DNA of 43,214 nucleotides from Halioglobus sp. (lineage in GTDB: Bacteria; Pseudomonadota; Gammaproteobacteria; Pseudomonadales; Halieaceae): assembly GCA_020443345.1 (NCBI GenBank), contig JAGRIH010000047.1, positions 1 through 43,214 on the forward strand. The letters are read 5' to 3'. The notes under the pieces were generated by a model. The model saw nothing but the letters and a program-made list of their open reading frames with translations. It was not told the origin of the DNA and made no database searches. The position numbers were made by a program, and so were the translations under genes. Below are positions 1 to 9,642 of this stretch, piece by piece (positions within the stretch are counted from its first letter, which is position 1; each line of letters begins with the position of its first letter).

Positions 1-37
1 GCGAAGGCGTCATGGCCGGGGAGTCTAGCAGGTCCGC

Positions 38-69
38 AAAACTATATCAAAATATTTCGATATAGTTTT
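38..69. repeat. AT-rich inverted repeat upstream of tkt
   Basis: Two perfect 11-base arms, AAAACTATATC (38-48) and GATATAGTTTT (59-69), flank a 10-base AT spacer. This is an AT island in otherwise GC-rich DNA, about 460 bases before tkt. It could be an operator, or a terminator-like hairpin of a gene left of the window, because the right arm ends in a T run (66-70). The sequence alone does not decide between these. Confidence 0.5.
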
Positions 70-99
70 TGTTGCGGCTGCATAGTCACCGCAGGTTGC

Positions 100-220
100 C
101 GGGAATGCGGCGGGCAGCCAGGTCCGGGACCGTGTGGCGACAGGGACGTCGCCACTCGAGCCTGCACATGGATGTGCGCTTTTTGGCGTGTCCCGGCCCT
201 GGCTGCCCGCCGCATTCCCG
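100..220. repeat. Nested palindromic REP-like intergenic element
   Basis: The outer arms at 100-130 and 190-220 are inverted copies, 31 bases each with one mismatch. Inside lie a second perfect hairpin, GTGGCGAC (134-141) with GTCGCCAC (148-155), and a third, GCACAT (164-169) with ATGTGC (172-177). The transcript or single strand could fold into a long stem capped by two small hairpins. No ORF uses the region convincingly. The architecture and the phrases cagggacgt...gcctgcacatggatgtgc...ggcgtgtc resemble dispersed extragenic palindromes of marine gammaproteobacteria. That identification is from memory; the structure is seen directly. Confidence 0.6.
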
Positions 221-524
221 CGCCCGATGGCGACGTCACCACGTGCCGCTCTCGACCTCGATATGGCGCCGTCCGAACCAGGCCGCAATCCGGTACAGGA
301 AATGGTATCGAAGCCGGGTTGCGGGAATACTGCTCAGCGGGTCATGATCGCTGACTAAACACGTCGATGGCATCTGTGCTCCACGTGATCACGGTGGCAC
401 CGTTGAAGTGAGTACGATTGCACTTCGAGCGGCAATTATCCGCCCTATTTGTTTGCCGTTGGCGGCCGCTTACGCGAAAATAGCGGCCCGTTTTTAGCTC
501 GCCACCCCGATTCTGGAGAACCCG
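221..524. other. Non-coding leader region upstream of tkt
   Basis: About 300 bases without a credible gene; short ORFs here look like chance open frames in GC-rich DNA. The tkt promoter should lie here, but no -35/-10 pair with proper spacing was found. TTGCAC at 418-423 and the AT-rich stretch at 433-452 are the best fragments and are spaced wrongly. A GGAG ribosome-binding site sits about ten bases before the tkt ATG. Confidence 0.4.
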
Positions 525-2525
525 ATGTCGTCCCCTCGCACCGAACTTGCCAATGCCATTCGCTTCTTGAGCATGGATGCCGTCCAGCAGGCCAACAGCG
601 GCCACCCCGGCGCGCCCATGGGCATGGCGGATATCGCGGAGGTGCTGTGGAACGACTACCTGCAACACAACCCGGCCGACCCCACGTGGCCCAATCGCGA
701 CCGCTTTGTGCTCTCCAACGGCCACGGCTCGATGCTGCTGTACTCGCTCCTGCACCTGAGCGGCTACGACCTGCCGCTGGCCGAGCTGCAGAATTTTCGC
801 CAGCTGCACAGCAAGACCCCGGGACACCCCGAGTACGGTTATACGCCGGGGGTGGAGACCACCACCGGGCCGCTGGGACAGGGTCTGGGCAACGCGGTGG
901 GCATGGCGCTGGCGGAAAACATGCTGGCCGCCCGCTTCAATCGCCCCGGGCACGCGGTGATCGACCACTATACCTATGTTTTCCTGGGCGATGGCTGCCT
1001 GATGGAGGGCATCTCACACGAGGTCTGTTCCCTGGCCGGAACGCTCGGCCTGGGCAAACTGATCGCTTTTTACGATGACAATGGCATCTCTATCGACGGC
1101 GAGGTGCAGGGCTGGTTTACGGACGATACTCCGGCGCGTTTTCGCGCCTACGACTGGCATGTCATCACCGAGGTGAACGGACATAGCCCGTCGGAGGTCA
1201 AGGCGGCCATCGAGGCGGCGCGCCACCGCAAAGACCAGCCCACCCTGATCTGTTGCAAGACCCTTATCGGCAAGGGGGCACCCAACAAAGAGGGCTCGGA
1301 ATCCTGTCACGGCGCGCCGCTGGGCGATGCTGAAGTGGCGGCGAGCCGCCAGGCGCTGGACTGGCCTTACGGGCCCTTTGAGATTCCCGAGCACATCTAT
1401 GCCCGATGGGACGCCCGCAGCAGGGGGGCGGCTGCGCAAGACGAGTGGCAGCAGACTATGCTCGCCTACGCCCGGGACTATCCGCAGGAGGCCGCCGAGT
1501 TGCGCCGGCGCCTGGCGGGCGAGTTGCCGGCCGGGTTTGCGGAGCGCGCGACGGCGTATATCGCCCAGTGCCAGGAGCGGGGCGAGAGCATCGCCTCGCG
1601 CAAGGCCTCCCAGAACTGCCTCGATGCCTACGGCCCCCTGCTGCCCGAACTGGTCGGCGGATCGGCCGATCTGGCCGGTTCCAATCTCACGCTGTGGAGT
1701 GGTTCGCGCAGTGTCAGTGCGGACGATGCCGGGGGCAACTATATCCACTACGGTGTGCGCGAGTTCGGTATGGCGGCCATCGTGAACGGCATCGCCCGGC
1801 ACGGCGGTTTTATCAACTACGGTGCGACCTTCCTGATCTTCATGGAATACGCGCGCAACGCGGTGCGTATGGCCGCGCTGATGCGGCAGCAGTCGATCTT
1901 CGTATTCACCCACGATTCCATCGGGCTGGGGGAGGACGGTCCCACCCACCAGCCGGTGGAGCAGCTCACGATGCTGCGCGCCACGCCCAACCTGCAGACC
2001 TGGCGGCCCTGCGATACGGTGGAGTCCGCGGTGGCCTGGAAAGCCGCGGTCGAGCGCCGCGACGGGCCCTCGGCGCTGGTATTTTCGCGCCAGAGCCTGC
2101 CCCACCAGGCGCGCGACGCACAGCAGGTGGCCGCTATCGCCCGCGGTGCCTATATACTGTACGACTGTGACACGGCGCCGCAGGCCATCCTGCTCGCTAC
2201 CGGCTCCGAAGTTCACCTGGCCGTGGCGGCGGCGCAGCAACTGGCCGGCCAAGGCCGCCGGGTGCGGGTGATCTCCATGCCCTGCGCCGAGCTGTTTGCA
2301 CAGCAGGATGCCGCCTATCGCGAGAGTGTTCTGCCCGGCGATGTGCGGGCCAGGGTGGCGGTAGAGGCCCTGCACGTGGATTACTGGTACAAATACGTGG
2401 GCCTGGACGGCCGTGTCATCGGCATGACCACCTTTGGCGAGTCCGCCCCGGCCGGCGAGTTGATGAGCCACTTCGGCTTCACCGTGGACCACGTGGTGGC
2501 CGTGGTAGAAGACATCCTGCGCTAG
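525..2525 (+). CDS. tkt: Transketolase
   Basis: Thiamine-diphosphate and Mg-dependent transketolase of the non-oxidative pentose phosphate pathway. It moves two-carbon ketol units from xylulose 5-phosphate to ribose 5-phosphate or erythrose 4-phosphate in the cytosol. At 666 residues it has the usual bacterial length. Visible marks are [11 protein letters not shown] near residues 25-35, the TPP motif GDGCLMEG near 155-162 followed by FYDDN, and [11 protein letters not shown] with the catalytic glutamate of the pyrimidine domain near 412. The ATG at 525 follows a GGAG site. It heads the run tkt-epd-pgk-fba and lies 10 bases before epd, so co-transcription is likely. Substrate supply links it to rpiA at 20214. 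The family call is secure. Confidence 0.97.
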   Translation: MSSPRTELANAIRFLSMDAVQQANSGHPGAPMGMADIAEVLWNDYLQHNPADPTWPNRDRFVLSNGHGSMLLYSLLHLSGYDLPLAELQNFRQLHSKTPGHPEYGYTPGVETTTGPLGQGLGNAVGMALAENMLAARFNRPGHAVIDHYTYVFLGDGCLMEGISHEVCSLAGTLGLGKLIAFYDDNGISIDGEVQGWFTDDTPARFRAYDWHVITEVNGHSPSEVKAAIEAARHRKDQPTLICCKTLIGKGAPNKEGSESCHGAPLGDAEVAASRQALDWPYGPFEIPEHIYARWDARSRGAAAQDEWQQTMLAYARDYPQEAAELRRRLAGELPAGFAERATAYIAQCQERGESIASRKASQNCLDAYGPLLPELVGGSADLAGSNLTLWSGSRSVSADDAGGNYIHYGVREFGMAAIVNGIARHGGFINYGATFLIFMEYARNAVRMAALMRQQSIFVFTHDSIGLGEDGPTHQPVEQLTMLRATPNLQTWRPCDTVESAVAWKAAVERRDGPSALVFSRQSLPHQARDAQQVAAIARGAYILYDCDTAPQAILLATGSEVHLAVAAAQQLAGQGRRVRVISMPCAELFAQQDAAYRESVLPGDVRARVAVEALHVDYWYKYVGLDGRVIGMTTFGESAPAGELMSHFGFTVDHVVAVVEDILR

Positions 2526-2535
2526 GCCCCGGACC

Positions 2536-3546
2536 TTGTTGCGACTGGCGATCAACGGCTACGGCCGCATAGGCCGCAGCGTGCTGCGGGCGCTGTATGA
2601 AAGTGCCCTGCGCCCGCAATTGCAGGTGGTGGCCGTCAACGAGCTGGCGGACGCCCGCACGGTGCTGCACCTCACGCGCTACGATTCCACCCACGGGCGG
2701 TTTGCGCTGCCGCTGTCGGGCGATGCGCACAAGTTGCTGGTGGACGGCGATGTGATCGCCCTGTCCAGCCAGCCGCGGATAGCGCAGTTGCCCTGGGGCG
2801 AGCTGGGTGTGGACATCGTGTTGGAGTGCACCGGCGCCTTTTCCGATCGCGCCACCGCCGAGCAGCACCTGCGGCAGGGCGCCGCCCGCGTGCTGTTCTC
2901 GCAGCCGGGCCGGGACGATGTAGACGCCACCGTGGTGTACGGCGTCAACCACCGGGAGTTGCGCGCGGCGCACCGCATCGTGTCCAGTGCCTCGTGCACC
3001 ACCAACGGCATCGTACCGGTGATCAGTGTCCTGGAGCGGGCAGTGGGCATTGCCAGCGGCACCATCACCACCATCCATTCGGCGATGAACGACCAGCCGG
3101 TGCTCGACGCCTACCACCACACGGATCTACGCAAGACCCGCGCCGCCTCGCAGTCCATTATTCCCGTGGATACCGGCCTGGCCCGCGGGGTGGAGCGCAT
3201 TCTTCCGGCCATGGCGGGGCGCTTCACCGCCCAGGCCCTGCGGGTGCCCACGCTCAATGTCTCGGCCATGGATCTCACGGTCCTGGCGCGCCGCGACACC
3301 ACCGAAGGTGACGTGAATCGCGCCCTTTACAGCGCGGCGCAAACCGATTTTGAGGGGGTGCTGGGCTATACTGAGGAACCGCTGGCTTCCTGCGATTTCA
3401 ACCACGATGCCCGCTCCTGCGTGGTGGATGCGAGCCAGACCCGGGTCAGCGGCGGCCGGCTGGTCAAGGTGCTGATCTGGTTTGACAACGAGTGGGGCTA
3501 CGCCAACCGGATGCTGGAGGTGGCCCGCTATTGGGGCGCGCTGTAA
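2536..3546 (+). CDS. epd: Erythrose-4-phosphate dehydrogenase (GAPDH family)
   Basis: NAD-dependent oxidation of erythrose 4-phosphate to 4-phosphoerythronate, the first step of deoxyxylulose-dependent pyridoxal phosphate synthesis in gammaproteobacteria; GAPDH activity is the alternative. The Rossmann start LRLAINGYGRIGR, catalytic Cys154 in SASCTTN and His181 in TIHSAMND are present. Epd-like phrases such as NELADA, DSTHGRF, ELGVDIVLECTG, ATVVYGVN and TRAASQSIIPVDT favour Epd over GapA, as does the tkt-epd-pgk-fba order. The start is one of two adjacent TTG codons (2536, 2539), since no ATG or GTG fits the conserved N-terminus. No clear Shine-Dalgarno is seen, so translation may be weak or coupled to tkt. 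Confidence 0.88.
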   Translation: MLRLAINGYGRIGRSVLRALYESALRPQLQVVAVNELADARTVLHLTRYDSTHGRFALPLSGDAHKLLVDGDVIALSSQPRIAQLPWGELGVDIVLECTGAFSDRATAEQHLRQGAARVLFSQPGRDDVDATVVYGVNHRELRAAHRIVSSASCTTNGIVPVISVLERAVGIASGTITTIHSAMNDQPVLDAYHHTDLRKTRAASQSIIPVDTGLARGVERILPAMAGRFTAQALRVPTLNVSAMDLTVLARRDTTEGDVNRALYSAAQTDFEGVLGYTEEPLASCDFNHDARSCVVDASQTRVSGGRLVKVLIWFDNEWGYANRMLEVARYWGAL

Positions 3547-3585
3547 CAGCGCGCTCGCGCAACTGTGAAGGGGAGGCAGAATATA

Positions 3586-4755
3586 ATGGCAACGCTACGC
3601 CTGATGCAAGACGAGGACCTGCGCGGCAAGCGGGTGCTGATTCGAGAGGATTTGAACGTGCCGCTCAGCGGCGGCCGGGTCGGCAGCGATGCCCGTATTC
3701 GCGCCGCGCTGCCGACCATCGAGGCCGCGCTGGCGGCGGGCGCCCGCGTCATCGTGATGTCGCACCTGGGGCGACCGGTGGAGGGCGAATTCGATCCGCA
3801 GCTTTCGCTGGCGCCGGTGGCGGCGCATTTATCGGACCTGCTGCGCCGCCCCGTCGACTTGCTGAGCGACTGGCGCAGCGGTGTGGAGGTGGCCGAGGGC
3901 GCCGTCGCCCTGCTGGAAAACGTGCGCTTCAACCCGGGCGAGAAAGCCGATGACGAGACCCTGGCGCGGGCCTATGCCGCGCTGTGCGACGTTTTTGTAA
4001 TGGATGCCTTTGGCACCGCGCACCGCGCCCAGGCCTCCACCCACGGGGTGGCGCAATACGCGCCGCTGGCCTGCGCCGGACCGCTCCTGTACGGGGAACT
4101 CACCGCCCTGGAGCGCGCCCTGTCCGAGCCGGCCAGGCCCCTGGTGGCCATTGTCGGCGGCGCCAAGGTCTCCACCAAGCTGACCGTGTTGGAGACGCTG
4201 TCGCAGAAGGTCGATCAATTGGTGGTAGGCGGCGGTATCGCCAACACCTTCCTGGCCGCTGCCGGTAAACCGGTGGGCAAGTCGCTGTGTGAACACGACC
4301 TGGTTCCCGCCGCCGCCGCGCTGATGGCGAAGACCGAGGTGCCGCTGCCGGAGGATGTCGTCACCGGCAAGGCCTTGGCGGCGGATGCGCAGGCGGAACT
4401 CAAGCGCGTCGAGGACGTCGCCGAGGACGATATGATCCTGGACATCGGGCCGGCTGCCGCGGCACGGATCGCCGCCGTGTTGCGCAGTGCCGGTACCATT
4501 TTATGGAACGGGCCAGTCGGTGTTTTCGAGTTCGAGCAGTTTGCCGCCGGTACCGCGGCGCTGGCGCGCGCGATCGCCGACAGCCCGGCGTTTTCGCTGG
4601 CCGGCGGCGGGGACACCCTGGCGGCGATTGACAAATTCGGCATCGCGGATAAGGTCTCCTATATATCGACCGGCGGCGGCGCCTTTCTGGAGTACGTTGA
4701 GGGCAAGACCCTGCCGGCTGTCGCCATGCTGCAGTTGCGCGCGAGCCAGGGCTAG
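3586..4755 (+). CDS. pgk: Phosphoglycerate kinase
   Basis: Cytosolic glycolytic kinase converting 1,3-bisphosphoglycerate and ADP to 3-phosphoglycerate and ATP; 389 residues, normal for bacteria. Visible marks are the N-terminal signature [19 protein letters not shown], the hinge region with [18 protein letters not shown] and the C-terminal nucleotide-binding GGGDTLAAI. The ATG at 3586 is chosen over an in-frame GTG at 3565 because a strong GGGGAGG site (3570-3576) lies nine bases before it and because family N-termini begin here. It lies between epd and fba in the same orientation and is probably co-transcribed. Its product 3-phosphoglycerate is also the substrate of SerA, encoded at 9643. 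Confidence 0.97.
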   Translation: MATLRLMQDEDLRGKRVLIREDLNVPLSGGRVGSDARIRAALPTIEAALAAGARVIVMSHLGRPVEGEFDPQLSLAPVAAHLSDLLRRPVDLLSDWRSGVEVAEGAVALLENVRFNPGEKADDETLARAYAALCDVFVMDAFGTAHRAQASTHGVAQYAPLACAGPLLYGELTALERALSEPARPLVAIVGGAKVSTKLTVLETLSQKVDQLVVGGGIANTFLAAAGKPVGKSLCEHDLVPAAAALMAKTEVPLPEDVVTGKALAADAQAELKRVEDVAEDDMILDIGPAAAARIAAVLRSAGTILWNGPVGVFEFEQFAAGTAALARAIADSPAFSLAGGGDTLAAIDKFGIADKVSYISTGGGAFLEYVEGKTLPAVAMLQLRASQG

Positions 4756-4802
4756 GCGCCACCTGCGTCCCATTGATCAGTTTGCAGTAGAGGAATTTCC
4801 AC

Positions 4803-5867
4803 ATGGCTCTTATCAGTTTGCGTCAATTGCTGGACCACGCCGCCGAACACGGCTACGGCGTGCCGGCCTTCAATGTCAACAACCTGGAGCAGACCCGCGC
4901 CATCATGGAGGCGGCGCATGCGACCAATTCACCGGTGATCATGCAGGCCAGCGCCGGCGCGCGCAAATACGCCGGCGCGCCCTTTCTGCGGGCGATGATG
5001 GAAGCCGCGATGAATGAGTTCCCGCACATTCCGGTGGTGGTGCACCAGGACCACGGCGTGTCGCCCGCGGTGTGCCAGCGCTCCATTCAGCTCGGCTTCA
5101 GCTCGGTGATGATGGACGGTTCGCTCGGGGAGGACGGCAAGACACCGATGGACTACGCCTACAACGCGGCGGTCACGGCCAAGGTGGTGGAAATGGCCCA
5201 CGCCTGCGGCGTGTCGGTGGAGGGCGAGCTGGGCTGCCTGGGTTCGCTGGAGACGGGCGATGCGGGCGAGGAAGACGGTATCGGGGCGCAGGGCAAGCTC
5301 ACTCACGAGCAGATGCTCACCGACCCCGAGGAAGCGGCGGCCTTCGTCGAGGCCACCGGCGTGGACGCGCTGGCCATCGCCTGCGGCACCAGCCATGGCG
5401 CCTACAAGTTCACCCGCCCGCCCACCGGCGACATCCTGGCCATCGATCGCATCAAGGAGATTCACGCGCGCATTCCCAACACCCACCTGGTGATGCACGG
5501 CTCTTCGTCGGTGCCCCAGGAGTGGCTGGCCGTGATCAATGAATACGGCGGCAACATCCCGGAAACCTACGGCGTGCCGGTGGAGCAGATCCAGGAGGGC
5601 ATTCGCCACGGGGTGCGCAAGGTCAATATCGATACCGACCTGCGCCTGGCGTCGACCGGGGCGATCCGCCGCTTCCTGGCGCAGCACCCGGCAGAGTTTG
5701 ATCCGCGCAAGTATCTGGCCCAGACCATCGCCGCCATGCGCGATATCTGTGTGCAGCGCTACGAGGCCTTCGGCACCGCCGGCAACGCCGACAGGATCAA
5801 GGTGCAATCCCTGGCGGCAATGCAGGTTGCCTACGATGCCGGCGAGCTCGCGCAACGGGTACATTGA
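4803..5867 (+). CDS. fba: Class II fructose-bisphosphate aldolase
   Basis: Zinc-dependent aldolase interconverting fructose 1,6-bisphosphate with dihydroxyacetone phosphate and glyceraldehyde 3-phosphate. At 354 residues it fits the class II, IIB-like group that follows pgk in Pseudomonas-type operons. The metal and substrate region HQDHG starts at residue 81. Further marks are [30 protein letters not shown] and KVNIDTDLR. An AGAGGA site precedes the ATG. Its 3-prime end overlaps the next gene, suggesting translational coupling. The family is certain. Confidence 0.97.
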   Translation: MALISLRQLLDHAAEHGYGVPAFNVNNLEQTRAIMEAAHATNSPVIMQASAGARKYAGAPFLRAMMEAAMNEFPHIPVVVHQDHGVSPAVCQRSIQLGFSSVMMDGSLGEDGKTPMDYAYNAAVTAKVVEMAHACGVSVEGELGCLGSLETGDAGEEDGIGAQGKLTHEQMLTDPEEAAAFVEATGVDALAIACGTSHGAYKFTRPPTGDILAIDRIKEIHARIPNTHLVMHGSSSVPQEWLAVINEYGGNIPETYGVPVEQIQEGIRHGVRKVNIDTDLRLASTGAIRRFLAQHPAEFDPRKYLAQTIAAMRDICVQRYEAFGTAGNADRIKVQSLAAMQVAYDAGELAQRVH

Positions 5868-6969
5868 GCCGTTGACGCCGGAGCAACTGGCCGCCCTGCG
5901 CGGCGCGCTGCCGCCCTTTGCCGCTGGGGCAGCCCCGTCGCCGCTGTTGCGCGAGTTCTGCCGGTTCTACCGCATCGACTTCGCGGAGCACTCGCCCGAC
6001 GTGCAGCACCGCGCCGGCACTGTGGCCTCCGGCGAGTACCGCCTTGCGGTGCACCTGTGGCAGCGCAGCGGCGCCACCCACAATCTGCTGCTGGTACACG
6101 GCTATCTCGACCATACCGGCCTGTTCGGCAAGCTGATTGCCCACGGGCTGGCCCGCCGCTGCAACGTCCTTATTTTCGACCTGCCGGGGCACGGGCTGTC
6201 CACTGGCGAGCCGGCGGCAATCGGCGATTTCAGCGAGTACGCCCGGGCGCTGACCGATGTGCTGGCGGCGGTGGCACTGCCCGACCTGCCGCAGTGGGTG
6301 ATGGCGCAGAGCACGGGTGGTGCGGTGCTGATCGAGTTTGCGCGCCGTTATTGCGGCAGCCCCCCCGACGATTCTCCCGACACACAGGTCGGCGCGGGTG
6401 CCCGCGATCCATCTCTCGACCGGTCCGGCGGCCCCGCCGACGATAAGCGGGCCTGGCCCTTTGCCGCCACCGTGTTGCTGGCGCCGCTGGTGCGGCCGGC
6501 GGGCTGGCTGCGTATCCGCGTCGCCCACATATTGCTGGGGCGCCTGATCCAGAGCGTCTCGCGAAAGTTCAGGCAAAACTCCTCCGATCCGGCGTTTCTC
6601 GAATTTATCCAGCGCGATCCCCTGCAGAGCCAGCGTCTGCCGGTGGGCTGGATAAAGGCCCTGCGGCGCTGGGTAAAGAGACTGCCGCGGCAGGATCTGG
6701 GCGTCGGCCCGGCGCTGGTACTGCAGGGCGATAACGACCACACGGTGGCCTGGCGCTATAACCTGGAGTTTGTCGCCAGCCTGTTTCCCGGCAGCCAGCT
6801 GCATATCCTGCCCGGGGCGGGGCATCAACTGGCCAACGAATCGACGGAGATTCGCCAGGCCTGCCAGCCCTTCGTGGAGTCCTACCTCGCCGCCCGCGGC
6901 CTGCCGCTGCAGACCGCTGCCGAGGAGGCTGATCCCGGCTTGCGGATGGACAGGGCATCGTCTGCGTGA
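5836..6969 (+). CDS. Alpha/beta hydrolase, lysophospholipase/serine aminopeptidase-like
   Basis: Predicted cytosolic serine hydrolase of 377 residues. VHGYLDH (about 87-93) forms the oxyanion region, AQSTGG carries the nucleophile Ser159, QGDND (about 297-301) the acid and GAGHQLANE the His330. The fold resembles monoglyceride lipases and S33 hydrolases; the substrate cannot be read from sequence. A low-complexity Asp/Gly/Pro insert follows the nucleophile (about 173-204). The ATG at 5836 overlaps the end of fba by 32 bases and has an AGG nine bases upstream. TTG 5872 is the alternative start and gives 365 residues. It is the last gene of the glycolytic run. Its presence there is unexplained. 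Confidence 0.8.
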   Translation: MPASSRNGYIEPLTPEQLAALRGALPPFAAGAAPSPLLREFCRFYRIDFAEHSPDVQHRAGTVASGEYRLAVHLWQRSGATHNLLLVHGYLDHTGLFGKLIAHGLARRCNVLIFDLPGHGLSTGEPAAIGDFSEYARALTDVLAAVALPDLPQWVMAQSTGGAVLIEFARRYCGSPPDDSPDTQVGAGARDPSLDRSGGPADDKRAWPFAATVLLAPLVRPAGWLRIRVAHILLGRLIQSVSRKFRQNSSDPAFLEFIQRDPLQSQRLPVGWIKALRRWVKRLPRQDLGVGPALVLQGDNDHTVAWRYNLEFVASLFPGSQLHILPGAGHQLANESTEIRQACQPFVESYLAARGLPLQTAAEEADPGLRMDRASSA

Positions 6970-7051
6970 GCCCTCGGCGACGTGCGCCGGGCCGACCAGC
7001 CTCCGCGCGTTCGGGTACTATGCGAAGCGCCGGCCGCCACCCGGCACTGCG

Positions 7052-9430
7052 CTAGCCACCGATATGGTAGGTGAGGCGCAGGCCGACCTGCCGCGGGCGA
7101 ATGACGTTGTGGTAGTAGCGCCGCAGATCAAAGTCGCCGGCCCTGCGTATCAGGCTGAAATCGTCGCGCACACCCGTTTCTGCGTACTTGTCCAGCACAT
7201 TGTCGGCGTACAGGGACAGTATCCAGTTGTCGCGCAGCCAGCTGGCGGAGACATTGTGCAGCGCGTAGCCGGCCAGGGTTTCGCCAAAGTCGCGTTCACC
7301 GACCTTGGTTATGACGTCGCTCACCGCGGTCATGGACCAGTCGAATTCCATGCGCGAGCCATCGCGCAGGCGCAGGTGATAGTTGGCCGCCAGGCTGCCC
7401 TGGTGCTCGGGGCTGCCCGGCAGCCGGTCGCCGTCAAAGGCATCGCGGCCGCCGACCAGTCCGGGTGCGTCCTCGGTGAGTTCCGCTGCGGTGTAGGCGT
7501 AGGTTCCCCTGAGCGACAGTTGCGGCGAGATGGACCACTGTGTCGACACCTCCACCCCTGTGCTGCGCGCCTCGCCGCCGTTGGCGAGAATGGGGATGGC
7601 GCCGTTTTTCGTGACATCGGCAATCTGAATGTCCTGCCAGTCGATGTAGTACAGTGAGGCATTGAGCAGCAGGCTGTCGCCGAACGCGGCGTGGACACCC
7701 AGCTCGTAGTTGGTGGTGGTGTCGGCCTCGATCAGGATTTCATCGGGCAGGGCGCAGACCTGCTGCTCGGTGCCCGGCGCTTCGTCTGTGCAGGGCGGCA
7801 CCGGGTTGAGGCCGCCCAGCCGATAGCCTTCGCTGACGGTCAGGAAGGCCATGACATGGTCGGTCAGATAGTAGGAACTGTTGAACTTGAAGATGGTGTC
7901 GTCGTCCTCGACAGCGTTTCTCTGGAGCATTGGCTCGATCGCATCGGGCGGCGCCCCGCCAAACACCGTGTTGGCCAGCGGCAGGTCGAAACCCTGCACC
8001 GCGTCGTCTTCGAAGCGGAACCAGCGCGCCCCCACCGTCACCTGCCAGGCAGCGCTGAACTGGTAGCTCAGTTCGCCGAATACGGCGCGCTCGCTCAGGT
8101 CGTCGTCAACCGTCTGGTAGTATTCCAGCGCATCGGGTCGCAACTGTACGCCGCCAAAGTTGTCCACGGCAAACTGGTCGAAACCCGGGGTGAACTCCAG
8201 GTTTTTTTGCCGCAGCTCGCGGTCGTTATAAAAACCGCCGACAATCCAGCGCAGAGCCCCCTCGCCGCTACTGACCAGGCGCAGCTCCTGGCTGAAGCGC
8301 TCCTCGTCCTGGCGGTCGCGGGTGAAGGCCGCAAAGGCGGGAAACAGCTCGAAGCCGGCCCCGAAGCTGAGCAGCAGATCGGTCTGGTCGCGCTGGCCGC
8401 GTTCGCTGTACTGCGAGTAGCCGGTAGCCGAGGTCAGCTCGGCAAAGCCCAGCTCGGCCATCAGTTCCAGGGACAGCAGTTCGTTTTCCCGCTCGTTGGG
8501 CTCCTCGAAGCGGTGCGCCGACTCGTAATGGCCGGTGCCGAAAGCGTCGCGGTGATTGATCTGGCGGCCGCCGATATCCCGGTCCTGGTAGTAGTAGGTC
8601 AGCGTGCCGTCCACGCGCTCGCCAGTGTAGCCCAGCGCCGCGCGCCCGGAGACGGTTTCCGCGGTGTTGACATCGGCCTTGCGCCGCAGATTGGCGCGCA
8701 CCGCCGCCGGGTCGTCAAAGTCCGGCTGCGGGTTGGATACGCCCGCCTCGCGCACCAGGAAGTCGTAGTCGATAAAGCCGGGGTCGTCGCTGTAATCCAG
8801 CGAGGCGCGCAGGGCCAGCCGGTCGTCCACCAGCGGCAGGTTGACGGTGGCACCTGCCGCATAGCCCAGGTCCCTGGCTTTGCGCAGTTCATATACATCG
8901 CCGCGCAGGGCGAAATTGGTCTGGTCTGCGCGCGGCCGGTGCGGGATATAGCGCACCGCGCCGCCCAGTGTCCCGGCACCGTAGAGGGTACCCTGGGGGC
9001 CGATCAGCACCTCCACGCGCTCCATGTCATGCAGCTGCAGGTCGATGTAGAGCGGTATCTCGCCCAGGTAGGTGGCCACGGTGCCGCCGCCGCTGTTACC
9101 GACGGTGGATTCAGGCGCGGACAGGGAATCGACGCTGAGGCCCCGGACGGTCAGCAGATTGCCGGAGCGCGGCCCCTGATCCGCCACGGTCATGCCCGGC
9201 ACGCGCTGCGCGATAGCGGCCAGGTCGGACAGCCGCTCCCGATCGATCAGATCGCCGCTCAGGGCGGTAATATTCAGGGGAATATCCTGGATGGACGCGG
9301 CGCGCCGGGTCGCGGTGACGATGATCTCCTCGAGTGCACCGTCCCGGGCCACGCTGTATCCCGGCGCCAGTATCCCGGCAATGGCGGCCGTCGCCAGCAG
9401 CCTGCTGTGGACATGTCTGTTGGTATTCAT
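7052..9430 (-). CDS. TonB-dependent outer-membrane receptor
   Basis: Outer-membrane 22-strand barrel with an N-terminal plug, energised by TonB-ExbB-ExbD; 792 residues. The first 29 residues are a signal peptide ending near YSVA. The TonB box EEIIVTATRR is at about 34-43. The plug follows with IPLNITALSG, IAQRVPGMTV and GPQGTLYGAGTLGGAVRYI, then many aromatic-rich beta strands. The style (DIPLNITALS, no carboxypeptidase-like N-domain) is that of the many receptors of marine gammaproteobacteria. The substrate is unknown and there is no catabolic neighbour to suggest one. The C-terminus reads TYHIGG and lacks the usual terminal aromatic residue. It is transcribed alone, convergent with the hydrolase gene. 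Confidence 0.92.
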   Translation of the reverse strand: MNTNRHVHSRLLATAAIAGILAPGYSVARDGALEEIIVTATRRAASIQDIPLNITALSGDLIDRERLSDLAAIAQRVPGMTVADQGPRSGNLLTVRGLSVDSLSAPESTVGNSGGGTVATYLGEIPLYIDLQLHDMERVEVLIGPQGTLYGAGTLGGAVRYIPHRPRADQTNFALRGDVYELRKARDLGYAAGATVNLPLVDDRLALRASLDYSDDPGFIDYDFLVREAGVSNPQPDFDDPAAVRANLRRKADVNTAETVSGRAALGYTGERVDGTLTYYYQDRDIGGRQINHRDAFGTGHYESAHRFEEPNERENELLSLELMAELGFAELTSATGYSQYSERGQRDQTDLLLSFGAGFELFPAFAAFTRDRQDEERFSQELRLVSSGEGALRWIVGGFYNDRELRQKNLEFTPGFDQFAVDNFGGVQLRPDALEYYQTVDDDLSERAVFGELSYQFSAAWQVTVGARWFRFEDDAVQGFDLPLANTVFGGAPPDAIEPMLQRNAVEDDDTIFKFNSSYYLTDHVMAFLTVSEGYRLGGLNPVPPCTDEAPGTEQQVCALPDEILIEADTTTNYELGVHAAFGDSLLLNASLYYIDWQDIQIADVTKNGAIPILANGGEARSTGVEVSTQWSISPQLSLRGTYAYTAAELTEDAPGLVGGRDAFDGDRLPGSPEHQGSLAANYHLRLRDGSRMEFDWSMTAVSDVITKVGERDFGETLAGYALHNVSASWLRDNWILSLYADNVLDKYAETGVRDDFSLIRRAGDFDLRRYYHNVIRPRQVGLRLTYHIGG

Positions 9431-9515
9431 ATCGGCCCCTCGTCACCTTGAGCGCGCTGCCGGTTGTTGTGGCTGTGTTTCCCCGTCCCGCGTCGGGCGG
9501 GATTTGCGGCTCACT

Positions 9516-9565
9516 GTATATTATGGTTATTGAGATAACAGTATATTTCGGGTTTAAAGATAACA
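9516..9565. repeat. Tandem 25-bp direct repeat upstream of the TonB receptor gene
   Basis: Two head-to-tail 25-base units, 9516-9540 and 9541-9565, both begin GTATATT and end AGATAACA and agree at 19 of 25 positions. Each also contains a dyad of the form GTT...ATAAC. They lie 86-135 bases upstream of the receptor ATG (minus strand), in AT-rich DNA where its promoter is expected. This suggests a two-site operator. The regulator is unknown. The rest of 9431-9642 shows no gene. Confidence 0.5.
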
Positions 9566-9642
9566 TGGCCCGGCGCCGGGGCGGTATGGTGCAGAGCGGC
9601 AATAATGCTACCCGCCGGGCGCTGCCGTGCAGCCCCGCTGGT

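Noticed and set aside
7691-9451. Open frame of 586 codons on the plus strand
   Set aside because: It lies wholly antisense to the TonB receptor, whose frame has clear domains; the antisense product has no recognisable motif and arises from GC-rich codon use.
9514-9541. CTGT...ACAG resembling a LexA box
   Set aside because: The half-sites are 20 bases apart instead of the 8 of the gammaproteobacterial box; the tandem repeat explains them better.
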